Assembly: GCA_963576735.1 (NCBI GenBank) | Contig: OY755173.1 | Coordinates: forward strand, 9,208,873-9,272,872 | Source: Bedellia somnulentella | Lineage: Eukaryota; Arthropoda; Insecta; Lepidoptera; Bedelliidae | Length of the DNA: 64,000 nt | Direction: 5' to 3' | Part shown: in pieces, positions 1 to 12,400 of the stretch | Layout of the letters: each line of letters opens with the position of its first letter | How positions within the stretch are numbered: position 1 is the first letter of the stretch | The notes under the pieces: generated by a model | What the model was told of the DNA's origin: nothing | Seen by the model: the letters and a program-made list of their open reading frames with translations, nothing else | Database searches by the model: none | Translations under genes and position numbers: made by a program

Positions 1-126
1 GGGCAGTGGTTAGTCTGATTACGTAGTAATCTCTTTATAGTTTGTGGTGATGCACTACAGCGGATACAAAAGTGGCAAAAACAATATTATCGAGAAACGT
101 CAACGACTGAAGTATATATTATCTAT

Positions 127-414
127 AATAATAATTTCGTTAAGGAGTATGGTAGACTCAATCGAAACCTCCTTGTCCTTTGCGAAACGATTGAATAACA
201 TTATGAAACGGAACGTTTATGTCATCGGGTGACAGTCAATATGGCGACTAAGATTTGTTTGTCAGCAATCAGCACCATTAAAATTTAGCAAAATACTCGA
301 CAATCCGAATTTTGCGGATAGATGTTGTCGACTCAAAATCATTATTTTTTTATGTATTATTATTCAGGTAAGGTTTCGATCGAGTCTACCGTACCCCGTG
401 ACGAAATGATTAAT
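127..414. repeat. Fold-back repeat at the left edge
   Basis: Arms 127-170 and 371-414 (GGTTTCGATCGAGTCTACC and near-complement), spacer about 200 bp. A related sequence lies at 34288-34332. Nothing coding in 1-1190 was supportable. Confidence 0.5.
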
Positions 415-1190
415 ATAGCTTCTATTTTCACGCGCTGACATTGTTTACGTAATTTTTCCATATACTAACATTATAATTTTTTAAGGTGATTACTGATTAT
501 TCCTCCGATTTTTATCAAAATTAACATAAACCATCTAGACATAGTCCTTGACAACCATGCAAAATTTCAGGGTTCTGAGTTGAGCCGTTTGGGAGGAGTA
601 CGATCACAAAGAAATGCAAAAGTCGGGGGTAAATGGAGCTTCGCTCCAAATATGTACAACGCCTTTTATCATATCGTTCCACTATTTATGTTCTCTATAC
701 TGAATGTGGCTAAATTTTAGAAGAACCACTTAGTCTTATTTTCGTCAAGAGCAGTCATATTAGTTTTTAATTTTGTAGACCAAACATCAAGATCTAATTT
801 TGAATATTTTATCGACTTTGACTTAACTTCTGTCTCTTCGGTTTCGTTTGGTTTCCTCAAGGTATTTTTTTTTCACGGTCAGCGATCTTACATAAATAAA
901 ATACGGTAATCTGAGTAGAAAAAACATCTCGGTGAAGAATGGTCTCACTTTTATTTGGTTTGAGATAACTCTACAAAAATATGATATCCAAGATATATCC
1001 CCCGCGCACATTGGTTAAATTGCGTGAACCAAAAGAGTAAATATGGCTCATTTGCAAAACCAATACAATATATGACACTTACGTTAGTGACCTTAGACTA
1101 TACATGACATCTGATAACTTTTTGACAGTGCGAGTCATATGGTTTCGTCATGGCAGCATTTTACATGACAATAATTTTGGTGGGTTTAGA
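415..1190. other. Anonymous AT-rich sequence
   Basis: Downstream side of SDR gene B exon 3. No exon-4 or exon-5 match and no RNA gene. 550-600 resembles the end of a dispersed repeat (ATGCAAAATTTCAGGGTTCT). Confidence 0.4.
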
Positions 1191-1257
1191 TTTACTTAAC
1201 TCTACGTTCATGCCGCTAATCCCCGAAGTTTTGGCAGAGGTACTTATACTTCTCAAG
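1191..1257 (-). mobile_element. SINE family B fragment
   Basis: ACGTTCATGCCGCTAATCCCC then TTGGCAGAGGTACTTATAC, the reverse of the family tail. It explains the 104-aa open frame here. Confidence 0.5.
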
Positions 1258-1482
1258 TACAGTATTTGGATTACCGACACTTTTCTTTGCTTAAACAATT
1301 TCTTTCAGTTGGTGATTTCTTATTTTTATAACCGGAAGTATTTACATCGATATTACATCGATTCGATAAAAGTACTGAGGCTCAAAAATGGCCAAAAAAA
1401 AGATGGTACGGCTGTTCTTGTTTCACTTGAGTTAATTAGAGCACTGCTAAGTATGCTAAACTAAACGTTTTATGCTACTTAC

Positions 1483-1656
1483 TCCAATGCAGCTACTGAA
1501 CATTAAAACTGCTGCTTTAGTACCATAGTAAATTGGAAATATTGGGCTCTGTGAAATTCCACCAATGGAGGATACGTTAATAACAGCCCCTCCTTTACCA
1601 CCTTTGTCTTTTCTCATCACTTCCATAGCCTTTAACGTTCCTGTTACTGCAGCAGT
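1483..1656 (-). CDS. SDR gene B exon 3
   Basis: 58 codons between acceptor ATTTTAG and donor GTAAGT. It contains NVSS and YYGTK (catalytic Ser, Tyr, Lys). Confidence 0.88.
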
Positions 1657-3878
1657 CTAAAATAATATTGATCATAATTTTAGACCCAATTAATAAAATA
1701 ATAATAAATAATTTATTGTCCGATTAACCTTCAACAATTTTCACCAGAGTTCATATTATTTTTACAATTAATATAAACACTTACTCACGGCTATAAAACC
1801 TAAAAATGGGTAGTCTTCAGAGCTGGAAACTCCTCACCCACATTTGGAAGTTATTAGGGAACAAGATGGTAGAAATGAAGTATCGTTTGTGATGGGTTTT
1901 CAAACGCATCGTCCAAAAACCACTTAAAAAATCCCCATGCCTTTAGTCTTACGTCTTACGACACCCGTGGGTTGAACACTTACATCTAAGCCGGCACTAC
2001 ACGGCAAATTAAATAAAATTTATTAATATCTTGATTCTACTATACACTAAGCAGTGGTTGTTGTTGTTGGTTTTATCTTTACTTACATGAATCAAAATCT
2101 TTCTAAAACTTTTTACAAAACTTACGCAGACGGAGCATGAAATTTTGCACACTTGAAGTTTGTTCAAAGAAAGACTCAGACGCAGAACAGAGGACTTCTT
2201 TTATTGAATAATGCATATAAAATACATTTAATTGACACGAAATGAGTCACGCAGACTACCATTGTGTACCCATTTTAATTACTTTGAATTACAGAAAATG
2301 TATTTTTTTATCAAAATTTGTAATGATTTTTCGAAAGCAAGTATTGCAAAAGCTATAATTTAATTTCAGAATCTAGACGACTTCTTATTAAAAAATATAT
2401 ATCAAAAATAATTTCAGCGTTATTAAACATTCATCATTATTAAGATTTTGTTTTTCTTTCAGGAACATCTTATTTTCAGAATTGCAGGAAAAAGTAAATG
2501 TACAGACCGTCGGTTATTTTTATGTTTAGAACAAAAAATCTTTACCTTATTTTTTGGTATTATTTACTTACCAGGTTTACATCAATCATTTTCTTGTAAA
2601 ATGTTTTACTTTCATTCGCAATACCAGCATTATTAATTACCAAATCGATGTATCCCTCGCTTTTAATAGTATCTTCAAATGCTTTGAATAATTGCTCCTC
2701 ATTTGTAACATCACATTTATAAAATTTAGCTTTCCCATTGCTAAATATATTATTCAAGACTGCTTCTAATTCTTTACCTGCTTGTTCGTTTACGTCTAAG
2801 AGCGCTACATGCTGAAATCAAATTAACGCTGAAGTTTAAAAAGCTTAAACGCACAGATAATAAGAAGACTGAGATGTAACTGTTGTGTTAAACGCTCTAA
2901 TCGTGTGAGTAACGTTGCCGAGTGGATAGTTGACTGGCTTCTCGGTCCAGAGGTTGCGGGTTCGATCCCCGCTGAGATAAACATTTGTGATAAGCAAAAA
3001 TTATTTTTTCTTAGTTTTGGATGTTATTTATTATGAGTATTATATTGCATGCCTCCATGGTCTACCGGTTAAACGCTTGGTTTCAGTTAACCTTAAAAAT
3101 TTAATTTGTAAGATTTGACCTAGTTTGGAAGGATATTGCAGGCTTGAATCACCTGATTATCTGAAAATTAAGATGATTCCAGGCTTCGGAGGGAACGTTA
3201 AGCCGTCGGTCCCGGCTACTTTTACGGTAGTAGTCGTTAGTATGCCAACCCACAATTGGCCAGCGTGATGGACTATGGCCAAATCGCCCTTAATAGGGTA
3301 GGCTCGAAGCCACTTGGTGGGGACATATATGGGCTGTGAGGAGATTATATAGTATTAAATATCTCGTTGAATTAGTATCCCATTATGTAAGTCTTACTTA
3401 GTGTAGGGGTAACTTGATCTGTGTATGGTATGTCCGTATACTTATCTATGTTTTTAATTGTTGAATTACATTGAATATTTCTTAGTATAAAACTCTCTTA
3501 TTGAAAAACATAAGCTATTTGAGTAAATATTTGAAACGTGTATATTAAGAATGCAGTTTTAAATTTGTTTGCTGATAATTGGCAAGAAGATAACTCATCA
3601 ACCATGAATAAATTAACATATAACACATTTTTCACCGCTCAAACTTCAAACACACATAGGTATATATTTTTTAATAATAAATTATCATGTATTCAAAACA
3701 TACAAATTCATCATCTATAAATATGGTGCGATTAAAAACTGATGTATTAAGCTGCATTTCAAAATTCAAATCTAACCTTAGCTCCTTCAGTTAAAAAAGC
3801 TTTTGCAACTCCAGCTCCAATTCCAATAGCACCTCCAGTTATTAAAATAACTTTGTTTTTTATTTCCTCATTAACCAT
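1483..3878 (-). CDS. Second SDR paralogue, 5' three exons (3' part not in window)
   Basis: Tandem paralogue of the SDR gene upstream on the same strand, about 2.4 kb past its stop. Exons on the minus strand: 3878-3777, 2811-2572 and 1656-1483 (102, 240, 174 nt), identical in length and phase to the neighbour. Translated residues 1-172 carry TGGAIGIG (14-21), D40, CDVT (67-70), NNAG (94-97), catalytic S144 and Y157xxxK161, so the catalytic half looks intact. Exon 3 ends with a good GTAAGT donor, but I find no exon 4 or 5 in positions 1-1482. Either a long intron carries them past the window edge or the gene is truncated. Predicted NAD-dependent oxidoreductase in the cytosol, substrate unknown. 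A MITE lies 76 bp upstream of the start codon, so its promoter may differ from the paralogue's. Confidence 0.82.
1781..2005 (-). repeat. Dispersed repeat family A copy
   Basis: CTCACGGCTATAAAACC to CTAAGCCGGCACTACACGG. This roughly 240-bp family has no ORF. It starts (opposite strand) TGTGTAGTGTCGGCTTAG and ends in a (GTAT)n tail. Confidence 0.65.
2572..2811 (-). CDS. SDR gene B exon 2
   Basis: 80 codons between acceptor TTGATTTCAG and donor GTAAGT. It contains D40, CDVT and NNAG. Confidence 0.9.
2911..3440 (+). mobile_element. tRNA-like SINE with a second SINE inside (SDR gene B intron 1)
   Basis: Head 2911-2990 has a tRNA-like A region (TGCCGAGTGGATAG) and B box GGTTCGATCCC. The matching tail is at about 3350-3440. 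Between them (about 3040-3330) is another common lepidopteran SINE (AAGCCGTCGGTCCCGGCTAC). Related to 22185-22350. Confidence 0.6.
3777..3878 (-). CDS. SDR gene B exon 1
   Basis: Start codon 3878-3876; residues 1-34 with TGGAIGIG; donor AAG|GTTAGA, phase 0. Confidence 0.88.
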
Positions 3879-3954
3879 TTCCAATGTATTATTTATCACA
3901 AGAAATACAACAACTAAATGTGATAGCTGAATTTTCTTATCTTATATGCAATTA

Positions 3955-4516
3955 AGGGCGAGCGCACATTAGCGACACGACGGTGTTAAGCACGTGTTAA
4001 GACAGTTTTGTCGCTTATAGACAAGGCTGCTTTTAAACTAAAAAAACTGTGTTGTCTACAACGCGACGCACATCCCAAACAAAATTGATATGTCTAAGAT
4101 GCTGGCGTTGAATAACACAGTGAGATTAGAGGAGTTGGCAAACTAACTCTGGTGCAGTAAAGTGTACCGGCTCACTGTGCTAACTCGAAATCAACGCACC
4201 GTGCGTACGTAACACAACAAAGTGCACACAACTTAGTGTAACGAACGTTTCGATAGAGCGAAGAAGCAAACGTAGATTAGTACATAAAATGTTGAACAAA
4301 TCCCGCCAAAATCCAATTATCAAAATAAATTGTCCCTACACCCTGATTGGTTGATTCAATGTGCTGACTTTTAGTGACCAAACATTTGTTTTGCTTAAGT
4401 CAGTGGCAATATACTGAACCTTTGTCGAATAGTGACAATCTTTATTTCTTCTCTATTCAGTTAAGTCCTCTATTCTCAGTCTTATGACTGCCGTATCTCT
4501 AATGTGCGGTCGCCCT
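3955..4516. mobile_element. MITE immediately upstream of SDR gene B
   Basis: Inverted ends AGGGCGAGCGCACATTAG / CTAATGTGCGGTCGCCCT (one mismatch) between TA dinucleotides, 562 bp, non-coding. It begins 76 bp upstream of the start codon at 3878. Confidence 0.7.
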
Positions 4517-4581
4517 TAGATTGTCTTAGTGTGTTTTTTTGGCAATTTTGGCACAGTTTATCAATCTTGTTGATGATGTAA

Positions 4582-4700
4582 TCTATACTTATAATAAATC
4601 TGTAGAGAGGTCAATTCTGTACATGAAATATATTTTCAAAATAACTATCAGGTGGTGATTAGGGATCGATACTGATGCCAAAAATGCAATCAGTAAAATT

Positions 4701-4746
<46 letters not shown>

Positions 4747-5564
4747 GGTTTGTATGTTCCTTATGGAAACAAAAACTACTCGACGGATTTTAACGAAACT
4801 TGGTACAATCATTCTCCATACTCCTGGGCAGGTTTTTGCATACTTTTCAGCAGAGTAGTAAAGGGGAATTTTGGGAAATTTTGGGAAAACGGGTGAAGTT
4901 ACTACATTTTTTAAGCTTCCGTCGCGTGTGCAGCCTTAATGGTTAAAGTTACATAGAAATCACATATCATGGAAATATTCTACATAAAATTGTCTAAAAA
5001 ATATCCCACAACAGCATATGCCTATCTCTTATGGTTAACTCACAATAACACGGGTAACTCCTGATAGCTTGACAGTTCGGAACATTCTGATTATATTTGT
5101 TTACGCTTACGTTTGTAAACCTCCAACTCATCCCTAATTTAAAAAAGGTAACATTATTACCTATTCAATAAAAAAAGAATCATAGAAATCGGTAGAGAGA
5201 CACCGAAATTATACATAAAATAAGCCATCGCGCCCGTGACCAAAACCGAATCGTTACTAATGTACATATAACATACTAGATGGCGCCAGTAGTCGCGTCC
5301 TACAACACGTAATGATTTATTTTTTAGATTTTTATAAATACTTCATGGCGTTTTATTCCAAAATTTGCTATTAAACGGATATACTGAACCGTTCATTAAA
5401 GCGCATTCAAAATCACCAAACTACACTGTTAAGGGAGTGCTATAAATTTAATAAATTGAAAACATTACGCTGAATTTCACAATGCTTGAGCAGTGACTGA
5501 AGAAAGAAACCTCAGATATTTAAAAAAACAACGCTACCCGTGCGAAGCTGGGACGATCCACTAG
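4582..5564 (+). mobile_element. Helitron-like non-autonomous element, copy 1
   Basis: 983 bp, 5'-TCTATACTTATAATAAATC ... GCTGGGACGATCCACTAG-3', inserted between A (4581) and T (5565), as expected for Helitrons (5' TC, 3' CTAG, A^T target). A weak hairpin CCC...GGG precedes the end. Contains a (TGTC)n run near 4704-4745. The open frame over that run is repeat-derived. Confidence 0.7.
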
Positions 5565-6296
5565 TATAAACTATATTACTGATAAAAATTCCGTTTTGCA
5601 AGAGTAAATGCAAGAGTAATTTCAATAATGCTGTAGTTTAAAAGATGATACAGTATCAAACGAAGATACAACACACACAAACTCACACACGCACCCGTGT
5701 TAGAGTTTTCAAAGTTGTGTTAGAGTTATTATTATTTTTATTTTATTTTTTGTCATAAATTTACGTTTTTGGTATATAGTTTTAATATTACGAAAAATCT
5801 TACATATTCTTTTCTAATGGGACATTCATTGTTATCTGGGAATGCTTCGCACCCTTGTGAGTAATTTTTTTAATCATGCAGTGTCATAATATGTCACTAA
5901 ACGTGTTTTTTAAATAAGTTCTTATATTATCCTGAACTTGAACACTAATAAGGCACCGCAGATAGAATTGAAAAAAAATATAGCTTAATTTAAGCAATTC
6001 GGTAGTACATCGGATAGTTATTAAAGGGTTTTACATTGTTATCTTATTTTTTGCTATATCATCCTGACACAATTTAAATAAATATTGTTATAGCTGCGAT
6101 ACATCACACGAGTAGTCGTTGATAAACATTTATATAATTAGTAAAAAATTCGGAGGTAGGAAACGCAAACACTACTTAAACGTGTAAAAGAAATAAAGGA
6201 TAAACATTTATATAATTTTCTGAAATAACTAATACTCAAAAAACTTTGACAAGGTATGTGAATTTATTATATTTGATCATAAAATAACAAATATAT

Positions 6297-6450
6297 CTAT
6301 ATTTTTTTCTTATAGCGATACATAGATAGGTAGCCATTTTTAACTTTCTCTGTAATATCTTCAGGGGCTTCATCATTATCAGCAAGCCATGTGCTGCCAC
6401 TGCTACCCTTTTTGTAACCTTCCACGACACCGCGAACTGCTGATTCTAGT
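6297..6450 (-). CDS. SDR gene A exon 5 (terminal)
   Basis: Acceptor TGTTTCAG; completes a Lys codon split with exon 4, then LESAVRGVVEGYKKG, typical of the 15-PGDH C-terminal helix, and a GSTW strand. Stop TAG at 6299-6297. Confidence 0.87.
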
Positions 6451-9400
6451 CTGAAACAGCCATGAATATATTTACATAATAGGTAGTTATTTTACATTTG
6501 AGGGAATTTGAGAGTCAAGGTATGCCTAGTCTTGGAGGGTTAAAAGATGTAATATTTCTCGTACATCGAAAACCAAATTATCCTTGAAAGTAAATAACTA
6601 CTTCTCAACTACATTTACTACTCTACTTCTACTGCATAAACAAAAAAGTAACTCTCAACTCGATCTCAATAACTCAAATTTTCAAATGGCGGCGTGAACG
6701 TTTGAGTATACTGTGTTGTGTAAGCTTAGAATAGCTCTACCCCATTTCTTCCTCATATGAGGAAGTTCATATGGCGTTCATATGAGGTGGCTAAGGGTAT
6801 AGGGGCTTTTAATTTTAATTATATGCGATTAGAGACCCATCACCAAAAACCTTAGTTTTACAATCTTATCGTGACACAACTTTCAAAAGTGGCTCAGGCA
6901 TTTCTTGTTCCGGCTACTCCTAGGGATTTATAGCCGTGGGTATATTTATGTATACAATATATACATCATTTGAGTCTTCAAGTCTAGGGTTACTATCTAT
7001 ATTATAGTATCAAAATCTGAAAAGATATTTGTGTACTCTATGGAAAATTATTTCTGTATAAAAAACTGGTACCTTTCGTAATACTATCCATTGTTTCTTT
7101 ATTATAGTTTAACACTTACTTCTGTTTATAGATCTTGCTTAATACAACATCCAACTCTTTGTGTAATGTATCATCGAAAGAAGCATTAGTAGCGTTTAGT
7201 AGACTAGTGGCTGTAGCACCGAAACACACCGTCAGGACCCGGACACCGGTGCGAGAAAAGTTGGGTTCCATCTATAATAATATCATACATGTTTGTACGT
7301 TGGGCAAGACATTCAACTCTCATATTTTACTGGCAGACAGACATCCGTTTATAACCAACAAAATAATGAACCCAAACACGATCTTTTATAATTATCGGAA
7401 ATCATCGCGTGGAGGCTTATGTAGATGCGATTTTACGAAAAATTTAGTTGATATATGAATACTAATAGCGACAATATTGTTTATAAAAAATATAAATATA
7501 ATTGTTATAAAAACAAGCTCTTTTATTACATATATACATATGCTCTCTGCTGTATAGTGTCGGCTTAGAATAGCATTACCCCATTTCTACCGGTGGGTGT
7601 ACGTACTAACGGTATTGGGGCTTCTTAGGGATTTTTGGGCGATGTGGTTGGAGACCCATCACCATCAACCTTTATTTTACCATAATTTAATTAATATAAA
7701 TTTAAATTATATTATTATTATTATATATTAATAATTTAATTTCCCCACTCAACTTTTCAAAAGTGTCTGAGGAATTACTAATTCCTTAGCTCTAGCTACC
7801 CCTTTGAGGGATTTATAGTCGTGAGTATATGTACACACATATCACTCATACATACATATGTACGTATGCTCTCGGCTATAAATCCCATAAAAGAGGTTAC
7901 CAGACCTTAGGGGTAGGAATTTCATCAGACACGTATAACAACATGCATATAATTTTTACGCCACTGCAGGCGTAAGCCAACAGAAGCAACTTCTTCAAAA
8001 GCAGTTCCAGTTATAAATAAGATATAATACAGGTTTGAAATGTAATTGTTGTTATATTTTGGTGATACCGACTACCGTAGCAAAGTTAGTAAATATAATT
8101 CACCCAAAATATAGCTTCTAGTTTTTTTTATTTATACGACAAAATTAAGTTTGCATCTCGGCTAGTTTTTATAACATCATAAAATCTTACCCCAGCACAC
8201 ATTCCGAATTGTAGAACCGCACTTTTTGTCGCATAATAAACAGGCATATATGGAGTTTGTGATAATCCCGCTATCGATGATATATTAATTATAGTTCCTC
8301 CATTCCCTCCTTTATCTTTTCTCATCAACTCAATAGCTTTATGGGTACCAGTTATTACTGCCGTCTGTAAAAAAAAGAGCACTGTTATGGTGATAGTTAC
8401 TTTCAGAAATCAAACAAGATGAATATCGTTAACCATTAAATAACAAAAAAAAAGTCGCCTTTGAAAGATTGACTTCAATGACTTCATACACTTACATCTA
8501 AAAAGGTTATAAATAAGTAGTATAAAATAACTCCAATTCCACGAAACCAATTATTGAGTCGTATATCAACAAAACCCAAGATCTGGTGAATATAAATCGT
8601 CTACTTGCAGAAGTATATCTATATAACGTAAGGTTGTGTAATAGAGTGAAAATTAGTGTGATTCGTGAATGAACGTTAGGTGTAAAAGATGAGGTAGTAT
8701 GTAAGATAGAAAAAGGAATGTTAAAGTGGTTTGGGCGCATAGAGGGGATGGATGGAAATAAAGCAGCGAAAGATATTTATAGAGCCAATGTGGATGGTAT
8801 TATTAGTAGAGAATGGCCTCGCAAAACGTTTTAAGACCAGATAGAAAACGTTCTTATAAATGCGGGCCCAGAAAAGAGAATAAAAGAGCATGTATGAGAA
8901 GAATAATGAATGTAAGGGGAGCAAGACAGATTTGTCAACATAGTGCAAAATGGTGATCAATGGTCTCTGCCTACCCCAATGGGAATAATGGGCGTGAGTA
9001 TAAGTAAGTAAGTCTACTTGCAGTTGTAATCAATAATGAACAAAAAAACAACACGTAATTTAATTACTGTGTTGTCATTTGTTTGTATTGGCAACAGAAG
9101 TATATAATATCTGAGAGATTCAGCTATCCAACTACCACAGTTCGAGATATAAAACATGGTGACAAATAGGCAGACTGCGAAATTGGAGTAAAAGCATCCA
9201 ATTTTCCTCTTCGTTACGAAATTCTACTTAAATGATAATTTAAAAAAATATGGATCACCTCAAAATTCCTGAGTCATCTCATTATTCGCTACAACTAGAG
9301 CCAACACAAAATTCAATTACTGAGCTGTATACTCGATGCATAAGTCAAAAACATGTAAAACACTTAGCGTCTCAAAATACTCACCACATTGATATCTATT

Positions 9401-12400
9401 TCTTTCTTGAAAACATTTCTTTCATCGTTCATTATGCCTGCATTATTGATAACGACATCTATGGATTTTTCATTATTAAACGTTTCTTCGAATGCATTAA
9501 ATAATCCATTTTCATCAGTAACGTCACATTTGAAAAATCGGACACTACCGTTCCCATGTTTATGATTCAACTCATTACACAAAATCAACCCAGCGGATTC
9601 AGCAACATCGAGTATTGCAACATGCTGAAAAAAATATTATAGAAAATGAGGGCGTACAACCGTGATCGTGATAAATCAGAAAAGCTGCCTATCAAGCTGT
9701 AAGACGTGTGTTAAATTTACAAGATGGGCCCACACCAATATATCTTATTTGAAGTCATGCATGAGTGTAGTTAAACAATAATGGTTGCTAACGATGAGGG
9801 AAGATATCGTGAGGAATTCTCATGCCGGAGTTGTGCTGAGTCATGTGACAGTGTATTCGTACAAAACCGCGACTGCCATTAATCACTTGAGTCCACTACC
9901 GAAACACAATGTGGATACTCTGAAGACAATAATATATCACATCACGGATGTGCAGAAGCAGAAGTATTGGTGATATACAACGTGAACGTTTGAATGTTAA
10001 GCAAAAAAAGGATAAATAAATTATTAGTAATAATCCCCACATGAGGTTTTAATCAAAAATCACACAATCACAAAAACATTCAATTGTGTAAAGAGAAAAG
10101 TCAGTATATTACTTAACCATTAGTAATTTGTATTTAAATTAACTGTGTTTTTTGTGTGTCCAGTTACTTTATCATGGTTGTTAACAATTAGGGAATCGAT
10201 ATGGAATTCATATGACAGTATATTCCTACAAAACTGCAACTGTCCCTTATCACGTGAGTACATAACCTGTATAGCAAGCACGAGCGCTATTTTATCGACA
10301 CGATAACGGTTAGAATGAGATGGCAGTATACGATACTAAGTAAGTGCGTAAGAGATGGCTGCTTTATCCCACGCGATAACTAGTTTAAACACGGCTCGTG
10401 CTTGCCCTTCTGGAGGGCAATTCTCGCACGGTAGATACTATATCACTTTCGATATTTATCACTTTTGTGGTATTTTGCGATCGATATTTGACTTGAGCTA
10501 TTCTCACTTCATCCGATAGTTATTTTTCTATTGAAAACCAGTCGATATGATGATATATATCAAAGGATGATATCGGGTGGTCACGATCAGTCGGTATGAT
10601 GATATTTGAAGATGTCGTGCGAACGGTAGCCATTTCGTTTTCAAACTTTGTTTAAATATAGATAGAAAATTAAAATGTAGGTAAATATATTAAATGGATC
10701 ATAGATCAAATTGCCTTAGAAGTTGTAAATAATTTCTACTTCGATCAACGTTAATTATATTATAACCTTATAAAAAATATATTATTTCGGCATCATAAAA
10801 TTTTATAAACTAAAGCCGGTTGCCGGATGGTCCAGTTAGGAATTCAGACTTTGCTAGTTACCGACAAAGTGCCAGTTGAAGGAATTTTTTTTCAAACCAA
10901 AACATATGTAAATATTGACAGACATATGAAGACCTTCTCATAACTAAGATGACAGTGAAACTGACCTTGCATTTATTTCATTCGCTTGGATCATTGATTT
11001 CTAAAAATTACTACCGTGTGCGAGAATACAGTTTCAATCTATCAACAGAAATATATTTCACTTTGTGATAATTTGCACGCGACATTGAACATTTGCTATA
11101 ATTTCTATGATAGAAATGATATCGAACTTGCGAGAATTGCCCTCCTGAACATAATGTGGATACTCAGAAGACTATAATATCACATGACGTTATGTTCAGA
11201 AGTATAGGTACATTGACCACCCGATTGGCGATATAAAGTACAACGTGAAATTATAAGTTATGAGTGTTTAGGAAAAAGTTAGTATTTTACTTTAAGATTA
11301 TTATGTAAGTACTTTCTAAATTACTAATAAATAAAGAATAAATAAAGGAAAGAAAAACTTCGACACAGGCGGGATTCGAACTTGCGACCTCGGGTATACA
11401 TAAATTAACAGTGTTTTCTTCAAATAATAGTGTTTGAAAAAGGCATGTATTTAACGCGGCGACAAATTTATGCCATTCCGGATCGTAAACAAACTGAAAA
11501 TGGATAGTAAATAATCTACTTTGGCGACTAATTAGAGGTAGCATCTTAACTAGAAAGCGGCGGCTTTTTAATGAGTTTTGAGGTTTTATTTAAATTTTAT
11601 CTGGCAGTGATTTTCTTTTGTGGCAAATGAATTTCTTCTAAGGCGACAAATTATTGGCGGATAAAAAAGTTAAAATAGGCTCTCATAAATTCTAAAATGG
11701 GGTTGTCTATAAACTTGACCAAGGTCTTAAATAAATTCAAACAAACATACTTTTGGCTACATTTGTAGGGATCTAAATTAACCAAATTGCGACATGCTAA
11801 AAACTATTCGTGGTCTATTTTATTAACCTTCCCTTTTTAAGTGAACCTACACCTACACAACTTAACCTAACCTAGCACAAATACGATTGTGGTGATTAAT
11901 TGTTTTTTAATGCGGGGAGCTTTGCCCCCCCTTCCCCCCTATGTTTTCCTTCCCTAACTTAATTGCATCTGCCCATTAGGCTGGGTGAAGCAACTTTTAG
12001 CCTAACCTAATTTATTTTATTTGTACTTCAATACACATAATACATCGTTGTACATCTATCTCACATGACTCTAATTTATTGACCTCTCCATTCAAAGGTT
12101 GTCTGGAAGAGATCGCTTTTAGTGATAAGACCGCCAATTGTACTTTTGTTAATTTATTCTGTGTATTTGTAATTGTTTTTCCATATTTGATGTACAATAA
12201 AGAGTTTTCTATTCTATTCTATAATATGTAATTTACTTAATATTATAGTCACAAAAATAGAAAACCGAGCGAGCGCATTTGTCGCCTTTTCAAGAATTTA
12301 CGAATCTGCAAGCAATATTCTGATATCCAAATACATTATTATAATACCCATTTTCAGTTTTAAAGCTACCTGAAAATCGCTGCCAGATGTGTATTTTTAT

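Noticed and set aside
1150..1464. 104-aa plus-strand ORF
   Set aside because: Contains a SINE family B fragment and has no protein motif.
2911..2990. Possible tRNA gene
   Set aside because: A and B boxes are present but no acceptor stem closes and a SINE body follows; same for 37561-37640 and 22262-22350.
4675..4896. 73-aa ORF with repeated LSVC
   Set aside because: Translation of a (TGTC)n run inside a Helitron-like element.
7135..7458. 107-aa plus-strand ORF
   Set aside because: It overlaps SDR gene A exon 4 in antisense and has no family features; the minus-strand exon explains the openness.
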